64,000 nucleotides of DNA from Styela clava. Lineage: Eukaryota; Chordata; Ascidiacea; Stolidobranchia; Styelidae. The DNA lies in contig NC_135258.1 in the NCBI RefSeq assembly GCF_964204865.1, positions 14,499,001 through 14,563,000 on the forward strand, read 5' to 3'. Below, in pieces: positions 1 through 13,782 of this stretch. Position 1 is the stretch's first letter, and every line of letters starts with the position of its first letter. The notes below the pieces were generated by a model. That model was given only the letters and a program-made list of their open reading frames with translations. It made no database searches and was not told the DNA's origin. Made by a program: the position numbers and the translations under genes.

Positions 1-91
1 AAGATAACAATTTAAAGTTAAAGAAACTTTTTTGAGTTCTTTCAATAAGGCTGTCGAACGTGTTTGAGGCATCTACTTAATTTTACTTCAG

Positions 92-616
92 GGAAGCATT
101 TGAGGAAATAGAAGATGTTTCTCGGCAATATTTTGAGAATACTATGAATGACTTGGAAGAAATCTGTCATAGGAAAAATAAGAAAATAATTTCATCTGAA
201 GATGTTGTAAGACTTATGAAAAGGTCTGTTCCTGAAATAATAATTATTTTCGAAGCATTTTCTGCAAAGTCTCTAGAATACAAGTTTCCGAGATGAAACT
301 GGCGTTTGTTGAATCTAGTGAAATTAAAACATTTCTTCTTTTAAACATATGAACAAAAAATTCCTAAAATCAGGTTCATACTTCGGAATAAATCCTCTGA
401 ATTTCATCATATATTCTATAAATGATGCATGCTTCTTTGAACTTTTGGAACTGTTGTTTCGCTTACACAGTAGTCATAATGAATGCGTTCATTTTTAGGC
501 GACAACACTTGACAAAAAAGAAGACATTAAATGCTCTAATAGAGGAAAATCTCTCACTTGAATATAGAGAAGAACTTATTCAAGTAGCATATGCAGGAAA
601 TAATATCTTGCCTTGA
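92..616 (+). CDS. CENPT: Centromere protein T (CENP-T), C-terminal histone-fold exons (5' end off window)
   Basis: Two exons can be read: 92..223 (acceptor AG at 90-91, donor GT at 224) and 499..616 (acceptor AG at 497-498, stop TGA at 614-616). They join in frame through a split Arg codon. The first encodes the end of a histone fold, including DLEEICHRKNKKIISSEDVV and LMKR. The second gives RRQHLTKKK, then LSLEYREELIQVAYAGN and a C-terminal ILP. This matches the vertebrate CENP-T C-terminus (LMRRQ...LPLEYRQLLIP.AYSGN). In the family this domain pairs with CENP-W, and the CENP-T-W-S-X complex binds centromeric DNA and links it to the outer kinetochore. The upstream histone-fold helices and the long N-terminal arm lie left of the window, with bases 1-91 being intron. 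The identification is strong despite the short length because the motif runs on in frame across the splice. Confidence 0.88.
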
Positions 617-805
617 TCGAATGAATAGTGCATGTAGTCATAATATCTTGAGGCCTAATAAGATTCGAGTTCTGTTATTAGAATGTGATTGCCGATTTTC
701 TGACAGATTCATTGCACACCAATCATGAGTGGGTATGATCTGCTGACAAGGGAGAGTATGAAAGGTATGCTGACAACTGTTGAGCATCAACCAGTATTGA
801 ATTAA

Positions 806-811
806 AATAAA
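806..811 (+). terminator. Poly(A) signal of CENPT
   Basis: AATAAA 190 bases after the CENPT stop codon, in a fitting position for a short 3' UTR. Cleavage has not been shown. Confidence 0.5.
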
Positions 812-3403
<2,592 letters not shown>

Positions 3404-3867
3404 TCTTGTTGTTACTACATCATTTGTGCTGCCAATTTTTTTTATTCCATTACTGTTTTTAATCAAATTCCATTTTTGAATAGTCGTGTGTAACGATTTG
3501 TAGGCACAAATTCAAGGTTAGAAATCGAAGATATTTTGGGATTTGCTTAAAGAAAATCTCTAGGTTTCCCCTCAGTTTCAAGTTGTCCTCTATTTGGCAT
3601 GGCAACTTTTTGTCCATCCATTCTGATATACTAGGGAATAGTAAATTTTTCAATTTTTCGCAATGTGAGGGCTATAATTTGCATGTAAAACACGTTTCTT
3701 AACATCATTTTATGGTGGTGTACATTTTGGGAAAAGTAGCAATCCAATTACAAGGATCAAGATGTAGTTCCATGAACAATTAATGATATCCATTAATAGG
3801 ATTTAAGTTGACTTGCTTACTAACTGTACAGCATGTTTTAATTAACAAAGTGACAGTACAGAATGGG

Positions 3868-3873
3868 AATAAA
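3868..3873 (+). terminator. Probable poly(A) signal of METTL1
   Basis: AATAAA 465 bases downstream of the METTL1 stop and 355 bases before the BCAP31 start codon. Confidence 0.4.
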
Positions 3874-4228
3874 TACATGCCAAATAAGCATGTTCCATCT
3901 ACCATATCATTCTTCCATACTCAGCATTTGATTTAGTTGTGTGGTATAAGAATTGCTTTGTTTGCAATTTAAGGATCAACCTACATTAACAAAGGATTTT
4001 TATTTAGATTGATAAAGCATTTCAAACATTCCAACCATTGTGCCTTTTCCTGAAATTGAGTGGTGGTATGGGTATAATACCAATATATTTCACCACGTGT
4101 TACATGCTTTAAGATTACTTCACTCAAATTTTTGTTTCTATTATCCAATTCGCTTATTTTCCAGGAAGTAACTGTATAACTCATAGATAGTTTTAGATAT
4201 ATATTTATAAAATTGTTTATTCACCAAT

Positions 4229-7200
4229 ATGACGTTTCAATGGTTAGTTGTGTCGTTTTTCTTATACTCTGAAATAGGATTGTGTGTGTTATTATGTCTA
4301 CCATTTATTCAACCAAAGAGGTAAGATTTCTTATGATTCATTTTTACAGTATCATTTCTAGTTCTAGACAGTTGTATGCATTGAGCTTGGGACTTGCGGT
4401 ATCTAGATTCGCGACTTAATCTTAATCCTATATTTCGTATCTGCAAACTATATTTTGTCAATCACTTTTTAATGGCAATTATTTGCAATGGATTGAGCAT
4501 ATTTAATAACAACTGTATTGCTGCAGTGGACCTAGCCATTTTAAGATTTTGAGAAAAACCTAACCCAAAAAATCAAAAAAGTCTATGAGGTTTTAAAATC
4601 TAACCCCAAAATAAGGCACCACCTGAAAACAAGACTAAAACCGGACCCAATGATGACTCCTCCCACCTGGTTCATATCGATATAAATTTAAAAACGTCCA
4701 TTTCTGAAGTATGTGACATAAGCTTCTTTGGTTTTACTGCATGTTACAATGCCATTAGTCCAAATGATTATCATTATAGGAGTGATTTCTTTATAGTCAT
4801 TCTGTTATTCAAAATGGGTATGTAAAAAACCACAAATCACGACACTTGAGTATTTTTAATTGAACAGTCAATTTCTTGGCCCAGTAAACTTTCATTGATT
4901 CAAATGATTAGGATGTATGTCAATGTCAGTTGTCAAGACTGTCTGTGTAATATGCTGATCAAATGTTACGTTTTGCAAACATGGAATATGTTTTACTCAT
5001 ATTTTGAATATTTACACTAGCTTGTAAATTAAAATGGACACTTAATTCTGTTACACTGAATTGATAATGTCAACCATTTTATTTTAATGCTCCACTTTTA
5101 TCATTTTGCTATATTTTTGCAGATGGCAGTATGTTTTCAAATCTCGTCTGCTAGCATTTTTTGTGACATATGGTAACCTGTATTTTGGAGTGTTCATTGC
5201 GGTATTGGTGTTACTTTTTGCAGGTATGGTTAATAATGATCTGTTATTGTAATATTGAACATACTGATATCAATATATCTAGATATTCATTACATCTATA
5301 TAACAACAAAAGTTGCTTGGGTATATCTATAAACTGTATATTTTGAAGCTATTTTTTAATATTCAGTTCAATCAAAAATCTCGAAATAATGGCACTATAT
5401 CAAGGAAAATGCAAGATATTCACAACTTATTAAAAGATTGATTCTCTTAAAAACAATCTATTTCAATGTGATCAAAAAAAATGACCTCTAACAAAAATAA
5501 GCAAGTTATTTTGCTCAAATTAACAATTCCTAGAAAAAAAACCATTGGTTGACAAGTGGACCTAGTTTTGTAATATCAGATGTATATATTCTGTAATATA
5601 TTGGTTCAAATCAATGCAACTTTGATTGATACTTTTGTAACCTACAAAACGTTGAATAATTTTGTAGATGCTATACGTGAAGTGCGAAAGTACTCTATTC
5701 CAAATGCTCAACAAGTGGATCTCAAAAATAATCCTAATGCACAGGATCATGTGTTGATGATGCTATTCAGAGCTCAGAGAAATTTGTACATCACTGGTTT
5801 TGCTTTGTTCATGCTGGTGTAAGTAACCTATTCCTATTTGGTATGTTTTTGACAATTTACAAGGTACTGTGACCGTCCATAAAAAAATTTATGATATTAT
5901 TTCGACAAAGTAAAATGCATTGATTTTCTATGTTTATGTTAGAGAAATTTCATAATTTATGTACTTGATAATTCAACTTCATGATCCCTAGATCGCTATG
6001 GCGACCAATTTAGATTTCTTTTTCCATGGAACACTGGGAAGACGCTCGCGAAACACAGTTTGGGAAAGCCGCGCTAGGCTATCACACCATCTAAGCTCAC
6101 CCAAATGAGTGTAACCTAAAACTCACTGACTACCTAATTCACTAAGTTGAATCTAGTTGTTATATTTCACTTATATTCTTTCAAGGGTTCTTCGTCGTCT
6201 CACTACATTAATTTCTGACTCTGCTACACTTATAGCAAGTAACGAAGCAATTAAAAAGCAAGCTGAAAGCGCAAGCAAAGCTGCAGAGGTAAACACTTTA
6301 GATATCAATATATTTGCGTCCACAAGGTAAAGAGAATGTTTAAATTTGTATGCGTTATTTGTTTACAGGCGTTGCTGAAATCCAAGGAAAACAAAGATGG
6401 CAGTGATGTTGATGCGGTAGATGTAGAAGAGCTAAAGAAGGAACTTGATGAAGTGAAAGAAAAATTATCTGATGCTAGAAAAGGTTTGATTTTACTAAAT
6501 TGCACAATCTCAATAATTAAAGTCAATACTTTTCAATAATTGTAAAAAAAAATTTGGGGTGTCATTACAAAATTGTGACAATTCGCTCACCCATTACCTA
6601 GTCCAGGGCGGTGCAATGTTGTCGGCTCCAGTGGCCACAAAATTAATTTGGCATTGTTCGTGGACCACAATAGTGCCAAGAATAGGTAAACAGTGCAACA
6701 CAGAATAAACACTTTTATTGTGAAAACACATTGATAAGTATGTTATTTATCAAGATCAAAAACCACAGAGTTGTTTGGCCATAACATTAATAATTAGTTA
6801 TCAGGCATAGCCAACATAAGCCGATAGAATCCACATTCGATTTTTAGTTTTCTATGATGCCAAAATTGTTAGCATATATTTTCGACCAAAAAGATAAAAA
6901 GCCAGATAAGAATTTGGGCTGCCAAGCACATCATTCAACTTGCCGCAGTTAGCCATACCACTAGTCAATTCAGTGACATTAGTGATGTAACAATAATATG
7001 TCAAAAGATTTTTCTCGTTAATTTTATGACGAAACAACACCAAATGCGATTTTTTAATTACTCATCGAATTCGACGCGGGCCAGAGATAATGAAGGTGTG
7101 GGCCTAGGTTTGGACCACCCTGACCTAGTCGATGCAGCATCTTTTCAAAAGATTGCGTTGTTCTCAATCTATTTTTCTCTTATCTTACCATGTTAATAGT

Positions 7201-7422
7201 TCCTTTTGCCACTGATAAAAAGTGTGTTGATGTTTATTAACCTACATATACCATAATAATTTTCTGGTACTTTTGTATTTAGCTGAAACGAAAGCACAGA
7301 ATGACTTGAATGCAATGAAACAACAAGCTGAAGGTGTTACGAGAGAGTATGACAATCTAATGGAGAAGTTCACTGAACTGCAGAATCAAGTTGAAGGCAG
7401 TGGAGATAAAAAAGATGAATGA
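4229..7422 (+). CDS. BCAP31: B-cell receptor-associated protein 31 (BAP31/BAP29 family), ER membrane cargo receptor
   Basis: Six coding exons: 4229..4320, 5123..5223, 5668..5818, 6186..6288, 6369..6483 and 7283..7422. All have GT/AG borders and stay in frame. The protein starts MTFQWLVVSFFLYSEIG (human: MSLQWTAVATFLYAEV) and has three membrane segments. The cytosolic part carries AIREVRKY, LFRAQRNLYITGFALF, LRRLTTLI and ASNEAIKKQAESASKAAE, then a Glu/Lys-rich coiled coil. It ends KKDE, a KKxx-type ER retrieval signal, where human BAP31 ends KKEE. In vertebrates BAP31 escorts membrane proteins out of the ER, takes part in ERAD and has a role in apoptosis signalling. A 519-bp hAT-type element lies in the last intron (6604..7122). 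The internal exon starting at 5668 fixes the reading frame by a split Asp codon. Confidence 0.95.
6604..7122. mobile_element. Non-autonomous hAT-type MITE in the last BCAP31 intron
   Basis: Termini CAGGGCGGTGCAA and, inverted at the right end, CAGGGTGGTCCAA. It is flanked by a perfect 8-bp direct repeat acctagtc (6596-6603 and 7123-7130), the target-duplication length of hAT elements. No coding capacity in its 519 bp. Confidence 0.85.
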
Positions 7423-7533
7423 AGTGATTTGCAAGCTTACCAATGCATGATTTTGCGGTACTTTCTGATTCAATATTGCTTGCTCTGATGCAATCAGAAA
7501 ACTTACTTAAGAATTAAGGACATTTTAGTATAT

Positions 7534-7979
7534 AATAAATTGTATATCATACTGTGGAGAAAAAAATATGAGACTCTTATATGGGTATCTACTGAAAAAA
7601 AAAAAGGATATAAATTGGTGTGAATCCCAACATATTATCTACAAAAGTTTTTCAGAATGTTTCATTGGTCATCCATGGACATTCGCTATTATATCATTCT
7701 AACCAAATATTCATATGGAGAAGTTTTCACTTTACAGTCTGCATATGAGCTGTAGTGCACTTCATTATAATATCTTGCTCATATATTGCTGTTATAAATA
7801 GCTATTTGCTGATGTTGTGCTTTTGAGTAACTTGCATGCATGTGTATTATGTTCATAATATCTTCTGATTTTACGTGAATGAGCTAATGTTTATAATAGC
7901 CTGAAACTGATATATATCATTGTCTGTGGGATTTAATGTAGTATCTATATTGTTCATTGATGTACATAAGCTGAATAAA
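7534..7979 (+). terminator. Two candidate poly(A) signals of BCAP31
   Basis: AATAAA at 7534-7539 and again at 7974-7979, giving 3' UTRs of about 130 or 570 bases. Which one is used cannot be told from sequence. Confidence 0.45.
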
Positions 7980-8074
7980 AGAACTGCCTTCACTATATTA
8001 TATGAAGTAAATTTGCGACATTTTTTGTGGTGCTGAATCGTTTGTTAGTATTTAAATTTACGTTGAGGGGAATG

Positions 8075-8240
8075 GGATCCTGTGGGGCTAATTGTGTGCA
8101 AGAGGATTGCTGGACCCCTCGCCAGCCGTTGTCAAGTCATCTGAAACGAATAACTGGCGAACAAACCCCATAGCAACATGTACTAGAGGAGAGAAATACC
8201 CCATATGCTTTCCCCCCGGATAAATATGTAAATCCAATTC
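8075..8240 (+). repeat. Diverged, head-less fragment of the tRNA-derived SINE family
   Basis: Shares with the SINE at 31041 the block gcgagaggattgctg (here with gtgcaagaggattgctgg), followed by a 'cctcgcc' run. It also shares the 3' block ccccgggataaatatg (here ccccggataaatatgtaaatcc). The tRNA head is missing and the middle is heavily changed, so this is an old 5'-truncated copy. Confidence 0.6.
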
Positions 8241-9501
8241 GAGTAAAAATTCTGAAATGGTTCATGGTCATTGCAGAAACGAGCACTAACTATGTAATAT
8301 GGTTTGGAAGAATCTTCCAGTTTCGGTGCAGCCGACCCAATTAATTACGCTGCGGAGATGGGTTTGGACCAGCAGTGTCATCATGGATGGTTATACCTAA
8401 TAATTTGATAATCACTAGGTTGCTATTCGAAACAAATATTGACTTCATAGTAACAGAAGTTGAATAACAAATGCTCAACATTTAATACCTTACACTACAA
8501 TAACCCCGAAAATCAAGATCTAACCATAGCTACATCGGATATAACCAATTATTCCAACCACATAACTCCTGCAGGACAAGGGACATATTACTGATAAAGT
8601 TATATAATCACACAATTGGAATATTTTTTGGTAATATTGTATGCTACTTAACAACTGCATTGTAATACCTACGCAAGCCGCATAGGCACACCAAATATGG
8701 AGTATTGAAGTTTTATTATATATTTTTTGACAGAAATATGAAAAAAAAGAGTAGAGTATGGTCAATGGCATCAGAAGTTATTTACCGCATGTTTCATTAA
8801 CACTATCATAAAGAAGTGAAGCTATGTGCCAGACAAGCAAAGACAAAAATTAATAAAATAAATGATGAACAACAAAAGTATTTGATTAACTTACAAATAC
8901 AAAATTGCAGCAATTTTAAGACAGATAAACCATCTGGAGATTCTGCAAACTTTTTAAAAACAGATCTCAAACACAAAATATAGATGTAGTTGAATTGGTA
9001 CGTAATAATGAATACAAACGAATGTTGAAGTTATAAATGGTTGGAGGTGATTCTTTTAAGCAATGGAATATATTTAAATACTGATCGAAGAGTTGGAATA
9101 TATAGACTATTAATAGTACTGGACTGGAATTTAACAGCAAAAAAGATAACCAAGCTAGAAAAAAATAATTCATCATGTTACATTGATGATTATCAGCACA
9201 ACAACACTCCATATTTTAAGACTGCCTTATACCATCTGCATTGTTGTCAATAATGAAGAAAACCAATTTTTGTTAGTTATTTTTAACAAGGCACTGGGCA
9301 AGCAGAATCTTGATTGGGGAGACATTAATTTTAGAAGCATCAACCTTAATGCCTGGATAATCAAGTTCCATCACACTCTAATTTGTAGTTCTCTGATACG
9401 CCTTGTTATTATGCATTTGGTGAATTACATGGTAGGTTTAGTAGATAAATACAACACTAGTTTGATTGTAATAATGCCAACGAAATATAGATGTTCTAGA
9501 A
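8241..9501. other. Intergenic, no gene seen
   Basis: AT-rich sequence with only chance ORFs on both strands. No family motif and no paired termini were found. Confidence 0.4.
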
Positions 9502-9949
9502 CAGGGGTCGGCAACCTACGGCCCGCGGAGCAATATAATCCGGCCCGCAACGCTTCACTGAATTATAGTAACAAAACAGCTGTTTAGGCGACCATATTCT
9601 TTACGTAACAGAATTTATTTTGAGATAGTGTAGACTAAATTATATTATAACCTAACAAGTATATAATTCACAATTACTCGTTTAATGAGCCTGTAATTTA
9701 ATTATAATTAGACAAATGCCAACGAAACGCAGAAAAGTTGATGCTAAGTGCAAATGGTTTAACAGCGCAGAAAATATTCAAATGGTCAGTCTTCGCGCGC
9801 TGCTTAAAATCTAACTTCTGATCTGTGTGATAATATGTGATTCATCGACCATCCGTTCGGTTTTTAACTTTCTGAAAATATGTGCGGCCCACCAATGACT
9901 TGCAACCTTAAATTTTGGCCAGTGAGCGACAAAAGGTTGCCGACCCCCG
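9502..9949. mobile_element. Non-autonomous hAT-type MITE (CAGGGGTCGGCAACCT family)
   Basis: The left end CAGGGGTCGGCAACCT is mirrored by AGGTTGCCGACCCCCG at the right end, with one mismatch. The flanks ttctagaa and ctctagga agree at 6 of 8 bases and have the CTAG core typical of hAT targets. The subterminal block gcccgcggag recurs in the hAT end at 63469. 448 bp, non-coding. Confidence 0.8.
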
Positions 9950-10581
9950 CTCTAGGAAATAGGTAAATTTAACATGTTAATGGCAGAAACAATAAATTCC
10001 TCCACTAGATGCGAGAAAAGTTCAATAATACACAAAACACAAATATTTGAAATGTAAATAAAAAATGCCCGAATGAAATCCTGGGCTGCTGAATTTGAGA
10101 AGATTTCTTACAGATGTAGAAATATGAAGATAAATAAAACATTACCCTATGTTTGACATCTTATATTTAATTGAACATTGATATATGTAACTTTTCTAAT
10201 GGTATATGATATGAACTAAAGACATGTAAAAGAGTATAATATTTTCAATCATTGAAAAAAATATGTCGGCTTTGCACTAAATGTTTACCAATGATGATCT
10301 GAAAATTTATCGGACAATCTGAAAATATGTTTCACTTTTGAAGATTTCACTTGGTCTCGGATTCAACAATATTTCTTGTCTCGTACCAAGCATATAAAAT
10401 AAGGCTTTAAATATACAATACTACTACTCGCATATCAATTTACTTCTCCGAAAAATGGTCCCAATGATCTTTTAATTCCAGATATTTATGCTATGACATT
10501 GTAACTTTTACAAAAGCATACTAAACAATAATATTTGACAGGACAGATGATAAAATTTCAAATTTTATTATCGAGATATAG
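9950..10581. other. Intergenic, no gene seen
   Basis: AT-rich spacer between two hAT-type elements. No coding exon or paired repeat was recognised. Confidence 0.4.
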
Positions 10582-11779
10582 CAGTGCTCTTCAACAGGGG
10601 TTCCGCAATACATGCAGTTGGGTTCCGTGAGTTTATAGGGTTCCTTGAGGGTTCCGCGTTTTTTTTCAGGGGAAATCATTTCATGCTTCAGCATGTTGAT
10701 GCGTTGCCGGGAAGTTGTTTAAAGAGTGTAGACATGAGCATGAGAATTCAAGAAGATAGCAAAGGAAATGCAAGAACAACTTAGTCATTGAATTTCACGC
10801 TTGTTACCTTCTTTCTGTTTCGTTGTTGAAGTAGAAATATTTGAATTACAAATATTTCGTGTTACGAGTATTTCATGTTTTTTTTTTAATTTTGGTAATT
10901 GGGGTTCCATACAGGGTTGTCCAAAACGAATCGAATATTCGAATGTATTCGAATATCAAGGTATTCGAATACCTTTTCGGCTGATTTTCGAATAATTCCG
11001 AATAGTAGCCACTTTTCGCCGTAAACGTGGTGTTTCGTTTTTTTTTTTTTTTACGGGAATCTTTAAACGACTTTTTAAATCGGCACTTTGAATGTTTATA
11101 TTCTGTGCGACCGTACGTCGCATAGTGTTGCGACACATTTGCACGTTTGCGTGGGTGGACATTGCCAACATTCGTGTACGAGGCTTTTAATTTACAAATT
11201 CATTTCCATTACGTCGAAAAATTGAGAAAGTATGTTTCTTTTATTTCTATGTGGCCTGCTTATTATTCGCATGAGTCTTCTCAAGCATGATTTGGGTAAC
11301 CTTATATTTGGGTCTTAGGGTCTGCCAATCATGATATTTAATCGCAAGCTGGTTATCGTTACTTTAAAGAGAAACACGGCCACCAAGATAAAGTGATTTG
11401 TGACCCTTTCGTTTTGCCGATTCAGCAAAACACGACAGGGACAGGAAAACACAGCTGTGAAATAACCCGTGGACATACAGTGTAATACTTATCACATTCC
11501 AAAATTATTTCAACATTCGGGTTAATAGGTTGTCCAAAATGATTGCCGCTTTACAACTTAAATTTACCGCTCAATTGTTAAAAATAGTTAATTCTGTGAG
11601 TATGATTCTACCAAACTAACATGATCTGGTTCTAAACATATAAAATTATTAGCGAATTTTTCTACCCGTCTTATTGGAGGCCTATATGGAAAAACCCCTT
11701 TTTTGAGTGCTAAAAATAGACATCGTCCTATTTGCCATGTGGACTTATTAGCCGGGAAATACGGTATTCATAGCCGTAA

Positions 11780-12990
11780 TTGTTACGATATCCAATAAAT
11801 TGTCACAAGTTGGAAAAACAAGTCGATTTATTAGAAAATAATTTCTGGCAAATAATTCTGATAACGATAGTTAAAAGTATCGATCCTTTCCAGGATGATT
11901 TTTTGTTGCGCAAAATAATCCAATCCATGACTGGTACCAGCATTTAAAATGTCATGCCGTATTAATTTAATTCTGTTCAACGTAACTCATGGTTGTATCG
12001 ACAATCTGTGGACATAAAATGTGTAGTAAACTGACCGATATTATTAAATATTGATTCCTATTTTTATATTGAAAAAATAATGAAAGTATTAATGCCAAAT
12101 ACAACGGGTATTTGTGGACATGAAATACGTGGTAAACTGCCCAATTATAATTAATTTCGGATTCGTGTTTATAAAATAATAAAACTAATAATTCTAAAAT
12201 GCAACGGCGATCTGTGGCCTTCAAATGTGTGGTAAACTGCCCGATTTACCAACATTTGAGGTATGATAACAGAATTAAATTAACACGGTAAGGCATTTTA
12301 AGTAGTGGTATCGGTCATGGATTCGAATATTTTGCGCAGCACAAAATCATCCTAGTAAAAAGTCCATACTTTTAAATACAAACCAATGGCAACCATTATA
12401 CAAATTAGTTCCCAAGAGCGGGATGAAATATAAATTCTTTTTCCGACTTGTGACAATTTTTCGTGAGTACGAAAATAAGAATCAAAACTAATTATATTCG
12501 GCACAATATCACGGCAATCTGTGGACATAAATTGTGTGGCAAAATCGCGATTAATATTAATTTTTGATTCCTATTTTCGTATTTACAAAATACAAGGCGA
12601 TCTGTGGACTTACAATGTGTGGTAAACTACCCGATTATAAATAGTTTTTGATTCCTATTTTCATATTTATGAAATAATAAAAGTATTGTTACTCAAACAT
12701 ACAACGGCGATCTGCGGACTTAAAATGTGTGGTAAAGTTCCCAAATATAATTAATTTTTGATTCATATTTTTGTACTCACGAAAAAATTGTCACAAGTCG
12801 GAAAAATACCTCATACTTTATCCCGCTTTTCGACAAATAATTTGGATAATGGTTGGTATTTAAAAGTATGGGCGTTTTACTAGGGTGATTTTGTGTTGCG
12901 CAAATATTCAAATCCATCATCGATACCACTATTGTCGTATTAATTTAATTCTGTTAACATGACTCATGGTATATAAAATATATACTGCAA
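11780..12990. repeat. Direct and inverted ~200-bp blocks inside the nested hAT
   Basis: A block recognised by aattgtcacaagt, 'gttaaaagtat', 'ttgttgcgcaaa' and 'attaatttaattctgtt' runs forward at about 11790-11990. It runs inverted at about 12255-12480 and forward again at about 12785-12975. The same block appears forward at about 15580-15830 in the related element. Boundaries are by eye. Confidence 0.75.
12001..12790 (+). repeat. Tandem-type repeats of ~100-110 bp inside the nested hAT
   Basis: Six diverged copies begin with a 'ggcgatctgtggac..aaaatgtgtggtaaactgcccgat'-like phase at about 12001, 12106, 12205, 12512, 12596 and 12706. Three lie on each side of the inverted block. Two more copies are at about 15885 and 15992 in the related element. 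Unit length varies because of indels. Confidence 0.75.
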
Positions 12991-13266
12991 TAATCTGCAA
13001 ATATGAAATGCCTGGTAATATAACTAGGTTGTAACTTGTAGATAGCAGTTATTCCATTGCTTATTGTATGGAAATTCCTACATACATTCAGATAAGCTTC
13101 AATTAGTGGATTTTATTTTCGAAGTATTCGAAATTTCATATTCGAAAAAAATAATTTCGAATGTATTCGAAATAGTGAACTATTCGGTATTGGCCATCCC
13201 TGGTTCCATAAAAAACGAAAAATTATATCAGGGGTTTCACAATAACAAAAAGGTTGAAGAGCACTG

Positions 13267-13782
13267 AGATATAGTATATAGCAGCCGTTCTCAACCCGGG
13301 GCCCATAATGATAGGCGCAAAACTGATTTCACTTTTCCCTTTACAAGAAAACTCCCACATCTTCCTAGTTTCATTTCTTTGCGAAGGTTATTTCACAGGG
13401 TGTTTTCACTTTGTTGAGCATGAATTGTTTAAACATAATAGGATTTGGAATCCACCAATCAAAATACTATAAACACCACTGTAGTGATAAACAGGGAGGC
13501 CGTGAGTGGTAAATGGTTGGAAATCGTTGGAAACAGAGCAATCAATTTCAATAACCATTTTCAAAATTTTTGATTTTTACACAGACAATCTATTTGCACT
13601 TATACTGAGTAAACAAAATACGACAAATGATAAAGAATTTCACAAATTACAAACAATGCTGATAAACAATAAAAAACAAGTAACCCACAATAAAACATTC
13701 AGAATCAGTTGATTTGTAAATTCAAAATTAAAACAAAGAAATACTGCTTTAGTAAAGGTCTTTAAATATGAGCCTATTTATG
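13267..13782. other. Spacer downstream of UBTD, probable 3' UTR plus hAT-like debris
   Basis: The stretch at 13285 resembles a hAT end (cagccgttctcaaccc) but no matching right end or target duplication is visible. The part next to 13782 is presumably the UBTD 3' UTR. Confidence 0.3.

Larger units (their letters stand above)
10912..13202. mobile_element. Inner hAT-type element nested in the 10582 MITE
   Basis: The ends CAGGGTTGTCCAAAACG and (inverted) CAGGGATGGCCAA are bounded by a perfect 8-bp duplication gttccata (10904-10911 and 13203-13210). Both subterminal zones are studded with the palindrome ATTCGAAT/TTCGAA, as expected for transposase-binding repeats. The 2.29-kb interior has no transposase. 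It holds diverged tandem repeats and large inverted blocks (separate entries). A 791-bp relative with the same ends sits at 15406. Confidence 0.88.
10582..13266. mobile_element. Outer hAT-type MITE, split by a younger hAT
   Basis: Left end CAGTGCTCTTCAAC; the right end inverted reads CAGTGCTCTTCAACCT. A perfect 8-bp target duplication agatatag flanks it (10574-10581 and 13267-13274). Once the nested element and one copy of its duplication are taken out, the original MITE is about 386 bp. It therefore inserted before the inner element. Confidence 0.88.

Noticed and set aside
9183-9587. 134-aa plus-strand ORF
   Set aside because: Runs across the border of the hAT MITE at 9502; no codon bias or motif suggests coding.
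13285-13310. Charlie-like hAT end cagccgttctcaaccc
   Set aside because: No right end or 8-bp duplication could be paired with it.
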